From the NCBI GenBank assembly GCA_017437925.1, contig JAFRWQ010000143.1, forward strand, positions 1-28,707: 28,707 bases of DNA, in the 5' to 3' direction. Position 1 is the stretch's first letter. Every line of letters begins with the position of its first letter. This stretch comes from Bacillota bacterium (GTDB lineage: Bacteria > Bacillota_A > Clostridia > Peptostreptococcales > Anaerovoracaceae). Of this stretch, positions 1-8,127 are shown piece by piece. The position numbers were made by a program, and so were the translations under genes. The notes under the pieces are model-generated. The model did no database searches, was not told where the DNA came from, and worked only from the letters and a program-made list of their open reading frames with translations.

Positions 1-22
1 AGGGCCGGCGTGCCGTTATAAA

Positions 23-56
23 GCCCGGAAACGCGAAGGCGGGGCCTCTTTTTCTC
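23..56 (+). terminator. possible intrinsic terminator of an upstream plus-strand gene
   Basis: A GC-rich imperfect stem (GCCCG near 23-27 with CGGGGC near 40-45, one bulged base) is followed by CTCTTTTTCTC. It would end a gene lying left of the window. The stem is short, so this is a weak call. Confidence 0.3.
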
Positions 57-101
57 ATTACCTGCCACAAAGACGCGCTTTTATGGTATTATATCCTGGT
101 C

Positions 102-437
102 ATGAGGATAAGAAGAGAAGACGGACAACTTAACAGCGAGGATATAAGGCTGGTGGCGGGCTGCTCCGACGCTTTGGGGCATCCTGCGAGGGTCGAGATC
201 TTTCAGTTCATATACTCTGAAAATCTGGCCAGGAGAAAGGTCTGCAACAAGGACCTGGTGGAGCGCTTCGGCCTTGCCCAGTCCACCGTGTCCCAGCACG
301 TCTCAAAGCTTTCGGCCTCGGGCCTTCTTGAGGTACAGGAGCAGGGGACCCGCAATTACTACTACGTGAACATCGGGCTTCTCGGGCGCTATGTCAACGC
401 CATAAGGAAGCTGAGCCTTCCGCCTTCCAATCAGTAA
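102..437 (+). CDS. ArsR-family winged-helix transcriptional regulator
   Basis: A 111-residue protein that fits the ArsR/SmtB winged-helix family, whose members are dimeric repressors that usually sense metals or small ligands. Visible signs are ALGHPARVEIFQFI (helix 1-2, about residues 25-38), the recognition helix region LAQSTVSQHVSKLSASGLLE (about 58-77) and a beta-wing ending GTRNYYYVN (about 82-90). There is no obvious cysteine metal-binding cluster: the two cysteines (in AGCSD and KVCNKD) do not form a CxC motif, so the ligand is unknown. No clear Shine-Dalgarno sequence precedes the ATG; a TATTAT about 10 bases upstream raises the possibility of a leaderless transcript. It converges on rlmH and shares its terminator region. 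The family call is solid; the regulated genes are unknown. Confidence 0.85.
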   Translation: MRIRREDGQLNSEDIRLVAGCSDALGHPARVEIFQFIYSENLARRKVCNKDLVERFGLAQSTVSQHVSKLSASGLLEVQEQGTRNYYYVNIGLLGRYVNAIRKLSLPPSNQ

Positions 438-463
438 CGTTTGTTATATAACAATGTGCAATA

Positions 464-510
464 AACCCGCAGGCTTTGAATTTCAAGGCTCTGCGGGTCT
501 TCCTTTTTTC
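464..510 (+). terminator. intrinsic terminator after the ArsR gene
   Basis: An 8-bp perfect stem (ACCCGCAG at 465-472 with CTGCGGGT at 491-498) is followed by CTTCCTTTTTTC. The loop itself contains the palindromic TTGAATTTCAA. It sits between the convergent ArsR gene and rlmH and may slow both transcripts, although the T tract favours the plus strand. Confidence 0.7.
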
Positions 511-516
511 GGGGGA

Positions 517-1002
517 TTACTTGTGATAGCTCTCGCCTGCGCCGATCTTAAAGGCTCTGTAGATCTGCTCCAGCAGTATCACCCTCATCATCTGATGGGG
601 AAAGGTCATGGCGGAGAAGGAGAGCCTGAAGTCGGCCCTCTCCAAAAGCTCCTTTGAAAGGCCCAAAGACCCCCCTATGACGAAGGCTATCCTGCTCTTT
701 CCCTCAAGGGCGAGGGCTTCGAGCTTTTCGGAGAGCTGCTCGGAGCTTAAGGCTTTTCCCTTAACGTCCAGAGCTATAACATAGCAATCGGGGCCGGCCT
801 CGAGCTTTTTTAAGACCGCCCTGCTCTCAGCCTCTATGGCCTGCCTTTCCTCAGCCGGGCCCGCCTTGTCGGGGAGCCTCGCCTCGGTAAGCTCGGTCAC
901 CGTGAGCTTGCAGAAGCGGCTGAGCCTCTTTGAGTACTCAGCCGCCGCGTCCTGCCAGTATTTTTCCTTGAGTTTTCCTGTGCAGATTATCTCGATGTTC
1001 AT
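517..1002 (-). CDS. rlmH: 23S rRNA pseudouridine-1915 N3-methyltransferase RlmH
   Basis: RlmH is a SPOUT-fold methyltransferase that uses S-adenosylmethionine to methylate pseudouridine 1915 in helix 69 of 23S rRNA on the assembled ribosome. The 161-residue length is normal for the family. The start MNIEIICTGKLKEKYW, the glycine-rich knot FVIGGSLGLS (about 108-117) and the C-terminal MTFPHQMMRVILLEQIYRAF...GESYHK block are characteristic. Its ATG is only three bases downstream of the htrA stop, so it is the last gene of the WalH-WalI-WalJ-HtrA cluster. walJ-htrA-rlmH adjacency is common in Bacillota. Confidence 0.96.
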   Translation of the reverse strand: MNIEIICTGKLKEKYWQDAAAEYSKRLSRFCKLTVTELTEARLPDKAGPAEERQAIEAESRAVLKKLEAGPDCYVIALDVKGKALSSEQLSEKLEALALEGKSRIAFVIGGSLGLSKELLERADFRLSFSAMTFPHQMMRVILLEQIYRAFKIGAGESYHK

Positions 1003-1005
1003 GCT

Positions 1006-2310
1006 TTACTGGGTCTGGAATATCCTTCCGTCGGTCAGGGTGACGTCGAGCTTGATCTCGCTTCCGCCCCTGATGACGGTCAGGGTGACGGTGTCGCCGG
1101 GCTTGTAGCCCACCAGCACGCTGTTGAGCCTGTTCATGGTGCCCACCGCGATGCCGTTGACCTCGGTGATGATGTCTTCCTTCTGGATGCCGGCCCTGTA
1201 GGCTCCGCCGCCCTCGGTCACGTCGTAGACGTATATGCCCTTGTCGGTGCCGTAGTGCTCCTTGAGCACCTCGCTGCTGTTGCCCGACTCCTCAAGGGAG
1301 GCGCCGCTGATGCCGATGTAAGGCCTTACGAACTGGCCGGTCTCCTTGATCTGCTCGACTATGGGCTTTGCAACGTTGATGGGGATGGCGAATCCCATGC
1401 CTTCTCCGTCGCTGGCCTTAGCGGTGTTGATGCCTATGACCTGTCCCTTGCTGTTGAGCAGAGGCCCGCCGCTGTTGCCGGAGTTGATGGTGGCGTCGGT
1501 CTGGAGCAGGCCTTCCATGGTGATGGCGCCGGTGGAAGTCGCGGAGCTTTCGACCTCTATGCTCCTGTCAAGGCCGCTGATTATGCCCTGAGACATGGAG
1601 CGCTGAAATTCAAGGCCTAAGGGGTTTCCTATAGCCGCGGCGTAGGAACCTATCTTAAGAAGATCGCTGTCTCCCAGCTCTGCCGCGGTGAGTCCTTCGG
1701 CCTCGATCTTGAGCACGGCAAGATCCAGGGTGGAATCGTACCAGAGTATGTTCGCTTCAACGTCGCTGCCGTCGTAAAGGCTTACGGTGATGGACTTGGC
1801 GTCGCCGTCGTTGATCACGTGAGCATTGGTGAGGATGTAGCCTGCTTCATCGACTATGACGCCGGTCCCTATTGCGGTCCCTTCGTAGGTCTGGCCTCCG
1901 CCGTAGTTGTTTCCCCAGGGGAAGCCCCACATTCCGCCCATTCCGCCGTAGCCGGAGGTCTGGTACTCGATGACGGTGCTGATGCCGACGACCGAGGGCA
2001 GGACCTTGTCAGCTATGGCCTCGGCCACTGTGACGTCTTCGCTCACGGTGATGACGGCGGGAGCCGCCTCGGTCACCTTGGTCTTGTCGGATTGGGCTTC
2101 ATTCTGGGTCCCGCTGTTTGATGCGGGAGCGGGAAGAGCCTGCTGGGAAGACTGCTCTATCCCGGTCTCCTGCGGAGCCTGAAGGCCCGGCAGGTTGATA
2201 TAACCGTTATTTACAAGATACATGCCCGCGACTCCGCCGCCGAGGCCGAAACCGAAGGCGATTATTACAGCCAGCACAATGGCTGCGAACTGTGTTTTGC
2301 CGCTTCTCAT
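1006..2310 (-). CDS. htrA: membrane-anchored HtrA/DegP-type serine protease
   Basis: A 434-residue S1C-family protease acting outside the membrane on misfolded or regulatory proteins. A hydrophobic anchor lies at about residues 9-32. It is followed by a Gln/Ala/Ser-rich linker to about residue 90 and a trypsin-like domain with the triad H164 (in LTNAHVIN), D196 (in DSTLDLAVL) and S280 (in NSGNSGGPL). One PDZ domain spans about 330-425. The segment at about 118-144 is unusually rich in Gly, Tyr and Trp and occupies the position of the regulatory LA loop. The start has an AGGAGG nine bases upstream. It lies between walJ and rlmH, the usual place for the YycK/HtrA-like protease of Bacillota. In cell-envelope operons such proteases are linked to envelope stress, but the substrate here is unknown. 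Confidence 0.95.
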   Translation of the reverse strand: MRSGKTQFAAIVLAVIIAFGFGLGGGVAGMYLVNNGYINLPGLQAPQETGIEQSSQQALPAPASNSGTQNEAQSDKTKVTEAAPAVITVSEDVTVAEAIADKVLPSVVGISTVIEYQTSGYGGMGGMWGFPWGNNYGGGQTYEGTAIGTGVIVDEAGYILTNAHVINDGDAKSITVSLYDGSDVEANILWYDSTLDLAVLKIEAEGLTAAELGDSDLLKIGSYAAAIGNPLGLEFQRSMSQGIISGLDRSIEVESSATSTGAITMEGLLQTDATINSGNSGGPLLNSKGQVIGINTAKASDGEGMGFAIPINVAKPIVEQIKETGQFVRPYIGISGASLEESGNSSEVLKEHYGTDKGIYVYDVTEGGGAYRAGIQKEDIITEVNGIAVGTMNRLNSVLVGYKPGDTVTLTVIRGGSEIKLDVTLTDGRIFQTQ

Positions 2311-2337
2311 TTTATATATCCTCCTTTCCCTCTCTCC

Positions 2338-3141
2338 TTAGACAGTGTAAAGAGGGCTTGTTTCCGTTCTTGCCAGGGTCTCTATCCTGATCTTTCTGCT
2401 TAAGACCCCTCTTTCCTCCAGCACGTTCTGCACTGTGGCGAGGGCCATTTCGGGAAAGTTGTTCTCCCGGCTCAGATGGGCCAGAAGAACGGTGCGGTCC
2501 TTTTCGGTCCCCGCGAGCCTTTCCTCTTCGATGAGTCTGGCAAGCGCTTCGGCCGCCGCTTCGTTGGACAGGTGTCCTCTGTCGCTCGCTATGCGCTGCT
2601 TGAGGAACCAGGGGTAGCGGCCTATCCGAAGGATATTCACGTCGTGGTTGGATTCGAGCACCAGTATGTCGGAGCCTCTCATGTTCCGAAAGATCTCTTC
2701 GGTGACGCATCCGGTATCCGTGACTATGGATATCTGCTTTCCTCCGCTTCTGAAGCTGAAGCCCAGGGGCTCAGCCGCGTCGTGGGAGGTGCTGAAGGCG
2801 TTTACCTGAAGATCTCCTATCTGAAGGACTTCCCCGGGAGCCACTGTTTCGGGCTCTTTGGGCATCGTCCCCCGGATGGCTTCCGCCGTTCCGCGGCTTG
2901 CGTAGAACGGGACGTCGAGCTTTTTCATGAGGACCGGAAGACCGCTTATGTGGTCCTGATGCTCGTGGGTTATGAGGACGGCGTCAAGGGCTTCGGTCGA
3001 AAGGCCCAGGCCCGAAAGCCTTAAGCCTATCTGCCTCGCGCTGACTCCGGCATCCACAAGCACCGCGGTGCGCTCGCTCAGGACGAGGTATGTGTTGCCG
3101 CTGCTCCCGCTGGACAGTGAGCATATTGCCATATTCATCAT
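2338..3141 (-). CDS. walJ: WalJ/YycJ-type metallo-beta-lactamase-fold hydrolase
   Basis: A 267-residue metallo-beta-lactamase-fold protein of the YycJ family. It starts with SSGSSGNTYLV (about 10-20) and carries the metal-binding signature THEHQDH (about 58-64). Further conserved ligands follow in STSHDAAE (about 117-124), VTDTGCV (about 140-146) and LESNHD (about 160-165). YycJ proteins are predicted nucleases linked to DNA repair and WalRK signalling; the activity is not provable from sequence. The gene is 27 bases upstream of htrA. The start is ambiguous: two consecutive ATG codons and a third two codons later are all possible, and none has a strong Shine-Dalgarno sequence. A promoter-like pair lies just upstream (3175-3204). 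Confidence 0.93.
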   Translation of the reverse strand: MMNMAICSLSSGSSGNTYLVLSERTAVLVDAGVSARQIGLRLSGLGLSTEALDAVLITHEHQDHISGLPVLMKKLDVPFYASRGTAEAIRGTMPKEPETVAPGEVLQIGDLQVNAFSTSHDAAEPLGFSFRSGGKQISIVTDTGCVTEEIFRNMRGSDILVLESNHDVNILRIGRYPWFLKQRIASDRGHLSNEAAAEALARLIEEERLAGTEKDRTVLLAHLSRENNFPEMALATVQNVLEERGVLSRKIRIETLARTETSPLYTV

Positions 3142-3174
3142 TGCGGCTACAGTATCGTCCTTTCGTGTGAAGAT

Positions 3175-3204
3175 ATTATGTAAGAAAAATTAACGATTTG
3201 TTAA
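3175..3204 (-). promoter_or_regulatory. candidate promoter for walJ-htrA-rlmH
   Basis: On the minus strand TTAACA (3199-3204) and CATAAT (3175-3180) are 18 bases apart. The -35 element is part of a small inverted repeat TTAAC-N5-GTTAA (3190-3204). It lies in the AT-rich gap between walI and walJ and would let the last three genes be transcribed separately from walH-walI. Confidence 0.4.
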
Positions 3205-3235
3205 AGTAAAAGAAAGCCGTCTTCATATTTTCGCT

Positions 3236-3769
3236 TCAGTTGGCGAAGGCTTCCACGTAGCGGACCCCCAAAGAGGTGTCGAAACGCCAGGCGGGCACTG
3301 CGGTATCCTGGCCGCCCAGGCCCGAAAGATCGGTCCTGTCCACCAGATAGACCAGCTCCGCCCCTTTGATCACAAGGCCCTTCAGCTCATCTTCACCGAA
3401 AAGTGAGACGAGCCTTCTTGAAGCCGCCGAGGCGCTGATCACCCGGCCTTTGTTGTCCCCATAGCCCGAAGGCACGGCCTTCTGACCTTCGGCCCCGATG
3501 AGGACCAGCTCTCTTCCGTCCTTCAGCAGGGTCTCTTCGCCCTCGGAAGGCTCTATCTCAACGAAGAGCACGGGAAGCTTGTCTTCTTCCGCGGAAAGAT
3601 CGCATTCCGCCGTGACCCCCAGGCCCGCAAGGTACGAGGCGGTGTAGGACGCGGAGCGCTCCCTCGCGTCTTTCGCGTCCTTAAGGCTCTGCCAATAGTT
3701 GAAGCCTATGAAGATGTTGGCCGCGATGAGGGCCGCGATTATGATGTTTTTAGCCTTTGACCAGTCCAT
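3236..3769 (-). CDS. walI: WalI/YycI-like two-component-system regulatory protein
   Basis: A 177-residue protein beginning MDWSKAKNIIIAALIAANIFIGFNYW, matching the typical YycI start (MDWSrtK followed by one membrane helix, residues about 8-26); the rest is extracytoplasmic. In Bacillus and Staphylococcus, YycI and YycH contact the WalK sensor kinase in the membrane and tune its activity. It starts inside the stop of the upstream WalH-like gene (TGATG, one shared base), which implies translational coupling. It is shorter than Bacillus YycI. The WalI identity rests on the N-terminal signature and on context; the remaining sequence is diverged. Confidence 0.8.
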   Translation of the reverse strand: MDWSKAKNIIIAALIAANIFIGFNYWQSLKDAKDARERSASYTASYLAGLGVTAECDLSAEEDKLPVLFVEIEPSEGEETLLKDGRELVLIGAEGQKAVPSGYGDNKGRVISASAASRRLVSLFGEDELKGLVIKGAELVYLVDRTDLSGLGGQDTAVPAWRFDTSLGVRYVEAFAN

Positions 3770-5199
3770 CAGTCCTCACGCCTTGCAAAGCCCAAAGGCG
3801 CTGCGCTGTAAAGATCGAAGAAGAAGCGGGTCCCACCCTTTGCCGTGAGTATCCAGCAGGGCTTGAGCTCCCCGTCCTTGGGGGAGGCGAAGTAGCCCGG
3901 GGCCAGTGTCACTGCGTCTTCGGAAGCCCGGGCGAAGGCTTCGTCGGAAGCCACAGCCAGGGTGTTGTTGCTCAGTATGTTGTATATGTGGTTGGCGTTG
4001 CTTGCTATCACGTTGGCTCCGTCGGCCGCAAAGACAGCCTCTTCCGCCTGCTGGGGCTTTGAAGCGAAGCTCATGTTCCTTATGGCTTCGGTGACCACCC
4101 CTCCGGTCAGGGTCACGGACACCGCTGGCCCCTTTTCCCCTTCTATCCTGACCCCCTCCAGGGTCTGGCAGAACTCGAATGTGCGGCGGCGGTTCCTTCC
4201 GCTTCCGCTCTCGCTGTACCTTTCAAGGACGAGGCCCATGCCGGAGTCCTCTCCCAGGCCGCCGAGCCTTGCCATGAAGCGCACTGCGGTCTCCATGTCG
4301 TCGAATACGCCGGTGGATGAGCTCTCGGAGGCCTCGGTGTTGTAGGCGAAGCTGCCGTCGACCGAGGCGTAGAAGGTCTTTTCGCCGTAGCCGTACATGT
4401 AGGTCACGTTGCCGTAGCTGTCGGTTATGCGGCGGACGAAATCGAAGGTGGAGCCGAAGATGGATGACGCCATCCTGTCCCTTATGACCTCGCCTTTGGA
4501 GCTGATCTCGTCTTCGCAGCGAACAGCCATGGCCGTGCTTTCAAGGGCCAGGGGGATGAGGGCCCTGCCGCTTCCTCCCAGGATCTCGGACGCTATGTAG
4601 CTGCTGCAGTCGGTCGAGACCGCCATGGCGCTCAAAGTCCCCACGGCGTCTCTTTCTTCGGGGAAGAGCAGCCTGTAGTACTTGCCTTCTTCTCTGTCAA
4701 GGACGAAAAAGCTCTCGGACGAGGCCTTGCTGAAGCCCAGAACGTCCAGGCCTATGCCTGCCGCGTCGCTTCCCGGGCTTCTTTCGCAGAAATACGAGCA
4801 GAAATCGCTTAAGGGAAGGCCCGATCCCAGCTCGAACTGTACCGATTCCCAGTCCTCCATGGCCTGGTAGTACTGGTCGCGGCTTATCTCCTGGGTCTGG
4901 GAGCTTCCCTGTTCAAGGTAAGCCTTCATCTCTTCGAGGGCTTTGGCGAACATGGGTCCCGAATCCTTAGTGTCTATGGCAAAGGATCCTCCTCCACCGC
5001 TCACCGCGGCGAAAAGGGGCGTCACCAGCCGGTCGGGCCCCGGGATATCCTTTGACAGGGCGCTGCTCTCGAGAAGGCCCTCGACGCTTATTCCTCCCAG
5101 CCTGGGCTGCCAGAGCAAATATAAAAGTAGTATTGCCGACACGAACAATACTACGATGACCACATTTTTAAAGTTTTCGAGCCGTCTTCCTTCGTTCAT
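3769..5199 (-). CDS. walH: WalH/YycH-like membrane-anchored regulatory protein
   Basis: A 476-residue protein with one N-terminal membrane helix (about residues 10-30, FKNVVIVVLFVSAILLLYLLW) and a long extracytoplasmic part. Size, topology and position directly before the WalI-like gene, followed by WalJ, HtrA and RlmH, fit YycH. No catalytic motif is seen, as expected for a protein that works by binding the WalK sensor. It starts immediately after the stop codon of the secreted protein upstream (TAAATG), so the two are co-transcribed. The identification relies more on context than on a clear motif. Confidence 0.75.
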   Translation of the reverse strand: MNEGRRLENFKNVVIVVLFVSAILLLYLLWQPRLGGISVEGLLESSALSKDIPGPDRLVTPLFAAVSGGGGSFAIDTKDSGPMFAKALEEMKAYLEQGSSQTQEISRDQYYQAMEDWESVQFELGSGLPLSDFCSYFCERSPGSDAAGIGLDVLGFSKASSESFFVLDREEGKYYRLLFPEERDAVGTLSAMAVSTDCSSYIASEILGGSGRALIPLALESTAMAVRCEDEISSKGEVIRDRMASSIFGSTFDFVRRITDSYGNVTYMYGYGEKTFYASVDGSFAYNTEASESSSTGVFDDMETAVRFMARLGGLGEDSGMGLVLERYSESGSGRNRRRTFEFCQTLEGVRIEGEKGPAVSVTLTGGVVTEAIRNMSFASKPQQAEEAVFAADGANVIASNANHIYNILSNNTLAVASDEAFARASEDAVTLAPGYFASPKDGELKPCWILTAKGGTRFFFDLYSAAPLGFARRED

Positions 5200-5841
5200 T
5201 TATTTGAACAGGCTCCTCAAAAGGTTCTGCAGGAATTTGAGGGCGCTGCTCTGGGCTATGCTCTCGAAGATGCTCTTCTTCTGCTCCTGCTTTTCCTTGA
5301 CCGCGGCGTAGCTGGTCACGGTCTCTGTGACTTCTTTTTTATCGTTAAGGGTCTCCACCACGACCTTGTAGAGGCCGGGGGTGACTTTGTCGAGCTTCTT
5401 GGTGTAAAAACTGATGCCCTCGGTGGTGTTGCTGTACTCCACGGCGGAGGCAAAGACGCTGTCGTGGTAATCGGGGATCTCGCTGCCGGTGCTTAAGGTT
5501 ATTGCCTTTCCGTCTTCGTCGGTCTTTTTTCCCGCGGAGATCAGGCTCAGGTCTTCGGCGGTGAGCCTGGAGGCGTCGGCGTCGGTGTAGACTATCTCGG
5601 TCTCCTTGGTCCCGTCGCCCTTTTCGACCTCTTTTTCGCTGCCGATCTGCTCCTTAAAGACGCTGATGCGCACCCTTCCCTTGTCCGAAAGCTTCACGGA
5701 TACGAGGAGGCTGTCGGAGTAGGCCGTGCTGCAGTCCTGGGGGCTCACTATGCTGGCTGCGAAGCTTGCTTCAAAGGCCAGCAGCGCTATGAGCAGGGCC
5801 GATATCGCGATCCTTAAAGGTCTTACGAATGGTCTTGACAT
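5200..5841 (-). CDS. secreted protein of unknown function, first gene of the wal-like operon
   Basis: A 213-residue protein I do not recognise. The ATG at 5841 is chosen because an AGGAGG lies four bases upstream and because it gives a clean signal peptide (RPLRIAISALLIALLAFEASFAA, probable cleavage near residue 28); a GTG 66 bases further upstream would bury that signal. The mature part is polar, contains the phrases TPGLYKVVVETLNDKKEVTET and VTSYAAVKEKQEQKK, and ends in a short amphipathic stretch (ALKFLQNLLRSLFK) that may bind membrane. The middle looks like a beta-rich extracellular domain, but this is only an impression. Its stop codon abuts the WalH start. It occupies the place where walR and walK stand in other genomes, so a role in envelope sensing is an inference from context. 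Confidence 0.8.
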   Translation of the reverse strand: MSRPFVRPLRIAISALLIALLAFEASFAASIVSPQDCSTAYSDSLLVSVKLSDKGRVRISVFKEQIGSEKEVEKGDGTKETEIVYTDADASRLTAEDLSLISAGKKTDEDGKAITLSTGSEIPDYHDSVFASAVEYSNTTEGISFYTKKLDKVTPGLYKVVVETLNDKKEVTETVTSYAAVKEKQEQKKSIFESIAQSSALKFLQNLLRSLFK

Positions 5842-5998
5842 GGATCCTCCTTTCCGTGTAATTTTAATTGTGCCCGCGCAAAAAGAAACACTTTCACACT
5901 CTGACACAAAGTACAGTATACCGAAACTATATTACAGTTTTGTTACAGTACATTTAAGCGGGCTTTACAGATAGGGGGACCCAAAAGGGCCGCGATCC

Positions 5999-6568
5999 AT
6001 GAAGACAGTAAACATCTACACCGACGGTGCCTGCTCGGGCAACCAGAGCGAAAAGAATAAAGGCGGCTGGGGCTGCGTGCTGGAGTATAACGGCAGGGAA
6101 AAGGAGCTCTCGGGAGCCGAAGCCGACACCACCAACAACCGCATGGAGCTGACCGCCCTCATAGAAGGCCTTTCCGCCCTTAAGGAAAAGGGCCTGGCTC
6201 TTCGCATATTTTCCGACAGCTCCTACCTGGTCAACTGCTTTAAGAACCGCTGGTACGAGAACTGGCAGAGGAACGGCTGGAAGACCGCGTCAAAGGCTCC
6301 CGTTGAGAACAGGGACCTTTGGGCAAGGCTCATAGAGCTTTTGGAAGGCCAAAGCCCCAGCTTTTATTTGGTCAAGGGCCATCTTCCCAAGGATCCGGAT
6401 GACGCCCGCCTAGAAAAGGAGTATAAGCGCTTTTTAGGCCATAACGGAGACTTTGCTTTTGAAGACTTCAGGGCCGTATGCCGATACAACCGCCGCTGCG
6501 ACGAGCTGGCGACTAAGGCCGCGGCGTCCCTCGAGGAACCCGGAGAAGGCTCAAAAAGCGGCGCTTGA
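5999..6568 (+). CDS. rnhA: ribonuclease HI with an internal insertion
   Basis: RNase HI cleaves the RNA strand of RNA-DNA hybrids with two metal ions. All four acidic residues are visible: D9 (YTDGACSGN), E50 (NNRMEL), D73 (FSDSSY) and D168 (NRRCDEL); the assisting histidine is H128 in VKGH. The protein has 189 residues against about 155 for the Escherichia coli enzyme. The difference is mostly an insertion of about 35 residues between VKGH and NRRCDEL, where E. coli has only a few residues. A short Gly/Ser/Lys tail follows. It is divergent from the secreted-protein gene and ends at a strong terminator. Confidence 0.94.
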   Translation: MKTVNIYTDGACSGNQSEKNKGGWGCVLEYNGREKELSGAEADTTNNRMELTALIEGLSALKEKGLALRIFSDSSYLVNCFKNRWYENWQRNGWKTASKAPVENRDLWARLIELLEGQSPSFYLVKGHLPKDPDDARLEKEYKRFLGHNGDFAFEDFRAVCRYNRRCDELATKAAASLEEPGEGSKSGA

Positions 6569-6604
6569 GCTCCGCGGTCTACATAATATCCATTACGAAA
6601 AGAA

Positions 6605-6645
6605 AGCCGGCGGGACAGGGCGTCCCGCCGGTTATTTGTTGGTTT
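6605..6645 (+). terminator. strong intrinsic terminator of rnhA, probably bidirectional
   Basis: A perfect 10-bp stem (CCGGCGGGAC at 607-616 of the 6 kb block, i.e. 6607-6616, with GTCCCGCCGG at 6622-6631) has a 5-base loop and the tail TTATTTGTTGGTTTTT. Read on the minus strand the stem is followed by CTTTCTTTTC, so it can also stop the symporter transcript that converges here. Confidence 0.85.
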
Positions 6646-6703
6646 TTGAAGCTTGAGCGGATGTTATATAACATGCGTTACAAGTTCCGCTCCTGCCCGT
6701 CTT

Positions 6704-8101
6704 TTACTTCTTTGCCTTCTCGGCCTTGTACTTGGGCAGCTCCTTCTCCCAATACTCGTTCTTGATCTTGACGACCTCTTTTACCATGATGATCAGGGCG
6801 ATCATGTTCGGTATGATGATGAGGCCGTTGCAGGTGTCGGCCAGATCCCAGACGAAGCCCAGGGTGCTGTAGGCGCCGACCAGTATGAAGACCAGCCAGA
6901 TGAGCTTGACGACTGTCACGCCCTTGGATCCGAAGAGGGCCATCCAGCCCTTCTCCATGTAGTTGTAGTAGGTGATGAGACAGGAGAAGCCGAAGAGCAG
7001 CACGGCGCCCAGCACTATGTACTGGCCGAAGTTGCCGGGCAGCATCTTCTGGAAGGCCCTCATGGTTAGGGCGGCTCCGTCCTCACCGCTGTCCCACAGG
7101 CCGGAGAGCACTATGGTGATGCCGGAGACCGAGCAGACTATGATGGTGTCGACGAATACTTCGAGGGGTCCCCAGACCGCCTGCTCGCCGGGATGGGAGA
7201 CTCTTGCGCTGGAGTGGGTGACGGCGGCGGAACCTATGCCCGCTTCGTTGGAGAATATGCCTCTTGCAAGGCCCATCCTGATGGCGGTGGTGACGGTGAT
7301 GCCGGCGGCTCCGCCGAGAACTGCGGCAGGGTCAAAGGCCGCTTTAACTATGGTCCCGATGGCTGCGGGGACCTGCCCGATGTGCAGCAGTATGACCAGA
7401 AGTCCGGCCAGCAGGTAGGCGCCCGCCATGAAGGGAGAGAGAAGCCCGCAGACCTCGCCTATCCTCTTGATGCCGCCGAAGATGACTATGCCGGTAACTA
7501 TGGCCAGGATCACGCCTATCACCATGGGATTGACCCCGAACTCGGCGTTGAAGGCGTCGGCTATGGTGTTGGTATCGACTACGGCGGAGATCACTATGCT
7601 GTAGAATAGGAAGAGCACGGCGATGACCTTGCCCAGCCAGGGAGCGTTGAGACCCTTGGCGGCGTAATACATGGGGCCTCCGACGAAGGTGCCGTCCTCA
7701 GCCTGGTGCCTGTACTTGATGCCCAGGGCGATCTCTGCGAATTTGGTCGCCATGCCTATGATGGCGGCTACTATCATCCAGAACAGGGCTCCGGGTCCGC
7801 CCGCGGCGATGGCCGTTGCGACGCCCGCCACATTGCCCGAGCCTACCACAGCGGAGACCGAAGCCATGGCCGCCTGGAAGGGCGTTATCTCGCCTTCCTT
7901 GACCTCGCCCGACTCCTCTTCCTTCTTGGCGTCTCTGAAGGCCTTTTTATAAGTCCTGTCGATAAGGAAGCCCCAGTTCTTGAACTGAAGCCCGCCCAGC
8001 TTTATGGTCAGGAACAGGCCGCCGCCCATGATGAGCGCTATGGCCGGCACGCCCCACACAAAGCCGTTGACGGCGTCATTGATCGTTACGAGAAGATCCA
8101 T
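6704..8101 (-). CDS. alanine/glycine:cation symporter, AGCS family
   Basis: A 465-residue inner-membrane protein with about ten hydrophobic segments. The diagnostic AGCS stretch PGALFWMIVAAIIGMATKFAE (about residues 103-123) is present, as are IFSNEAGIGSAAVTHS (about 287-302) and an amphipathic lysine-rich C-terminus. Members import D- or L-alanine or glycine together with Na+ (or H+). It is the last gene of the alanine racemase-decarboxylase-symporter cluster, 26 bases after the decarboxylase. This suggests shared regulation of alanine supply or of amino-acid-based pH and ion homeostasis. The exact substrate cannot be set from sequence. Confidence 0.94.
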   Translation of the reverse strand: MDLLVTINDAVNGFVWGVPAIALIMGGGLFLTIKLGGLQFKNWGFLIDRTYKKAFRDAKKEEESGEVKEGEITPFQAAMASVSAVVGSGNVAGVATAIAAGGPGALFWMIVAAIIGMATKFAEIALGIKYRHQAEDGTFVGGPMYYAAKGLNAPWLGKVIAVLFLFYSIVISAVVDTNTIADAFNAEFGVNPMVIGVILAIVTGIVIFGGIKRIGEVCGLLSPFMAGAYLLAGLLVILLHIGQVPAAIGTIVKAAFDPAAVLGGAAGITVTTAIRMGLARGIFSNEAGIGSAAVTHSSARVSHPGEQAVWGPLEVFVDTIIVCSVSGITIVLSGLWDSGEDGAALTMRAFQKMLPGNFGQYIVLGAVLLFGFSCLITYYNYMEKGWMALFGSKGVTVVKLIWLVFILVGAYSTLGFVWDLADTCNGLIIIPNMIALIIMVKEVVKIKNEYWEKELPKYKAEKAKK

Positions 8102-8127
8102 AATTGCGTTTTCCTTTCTATAATCTC

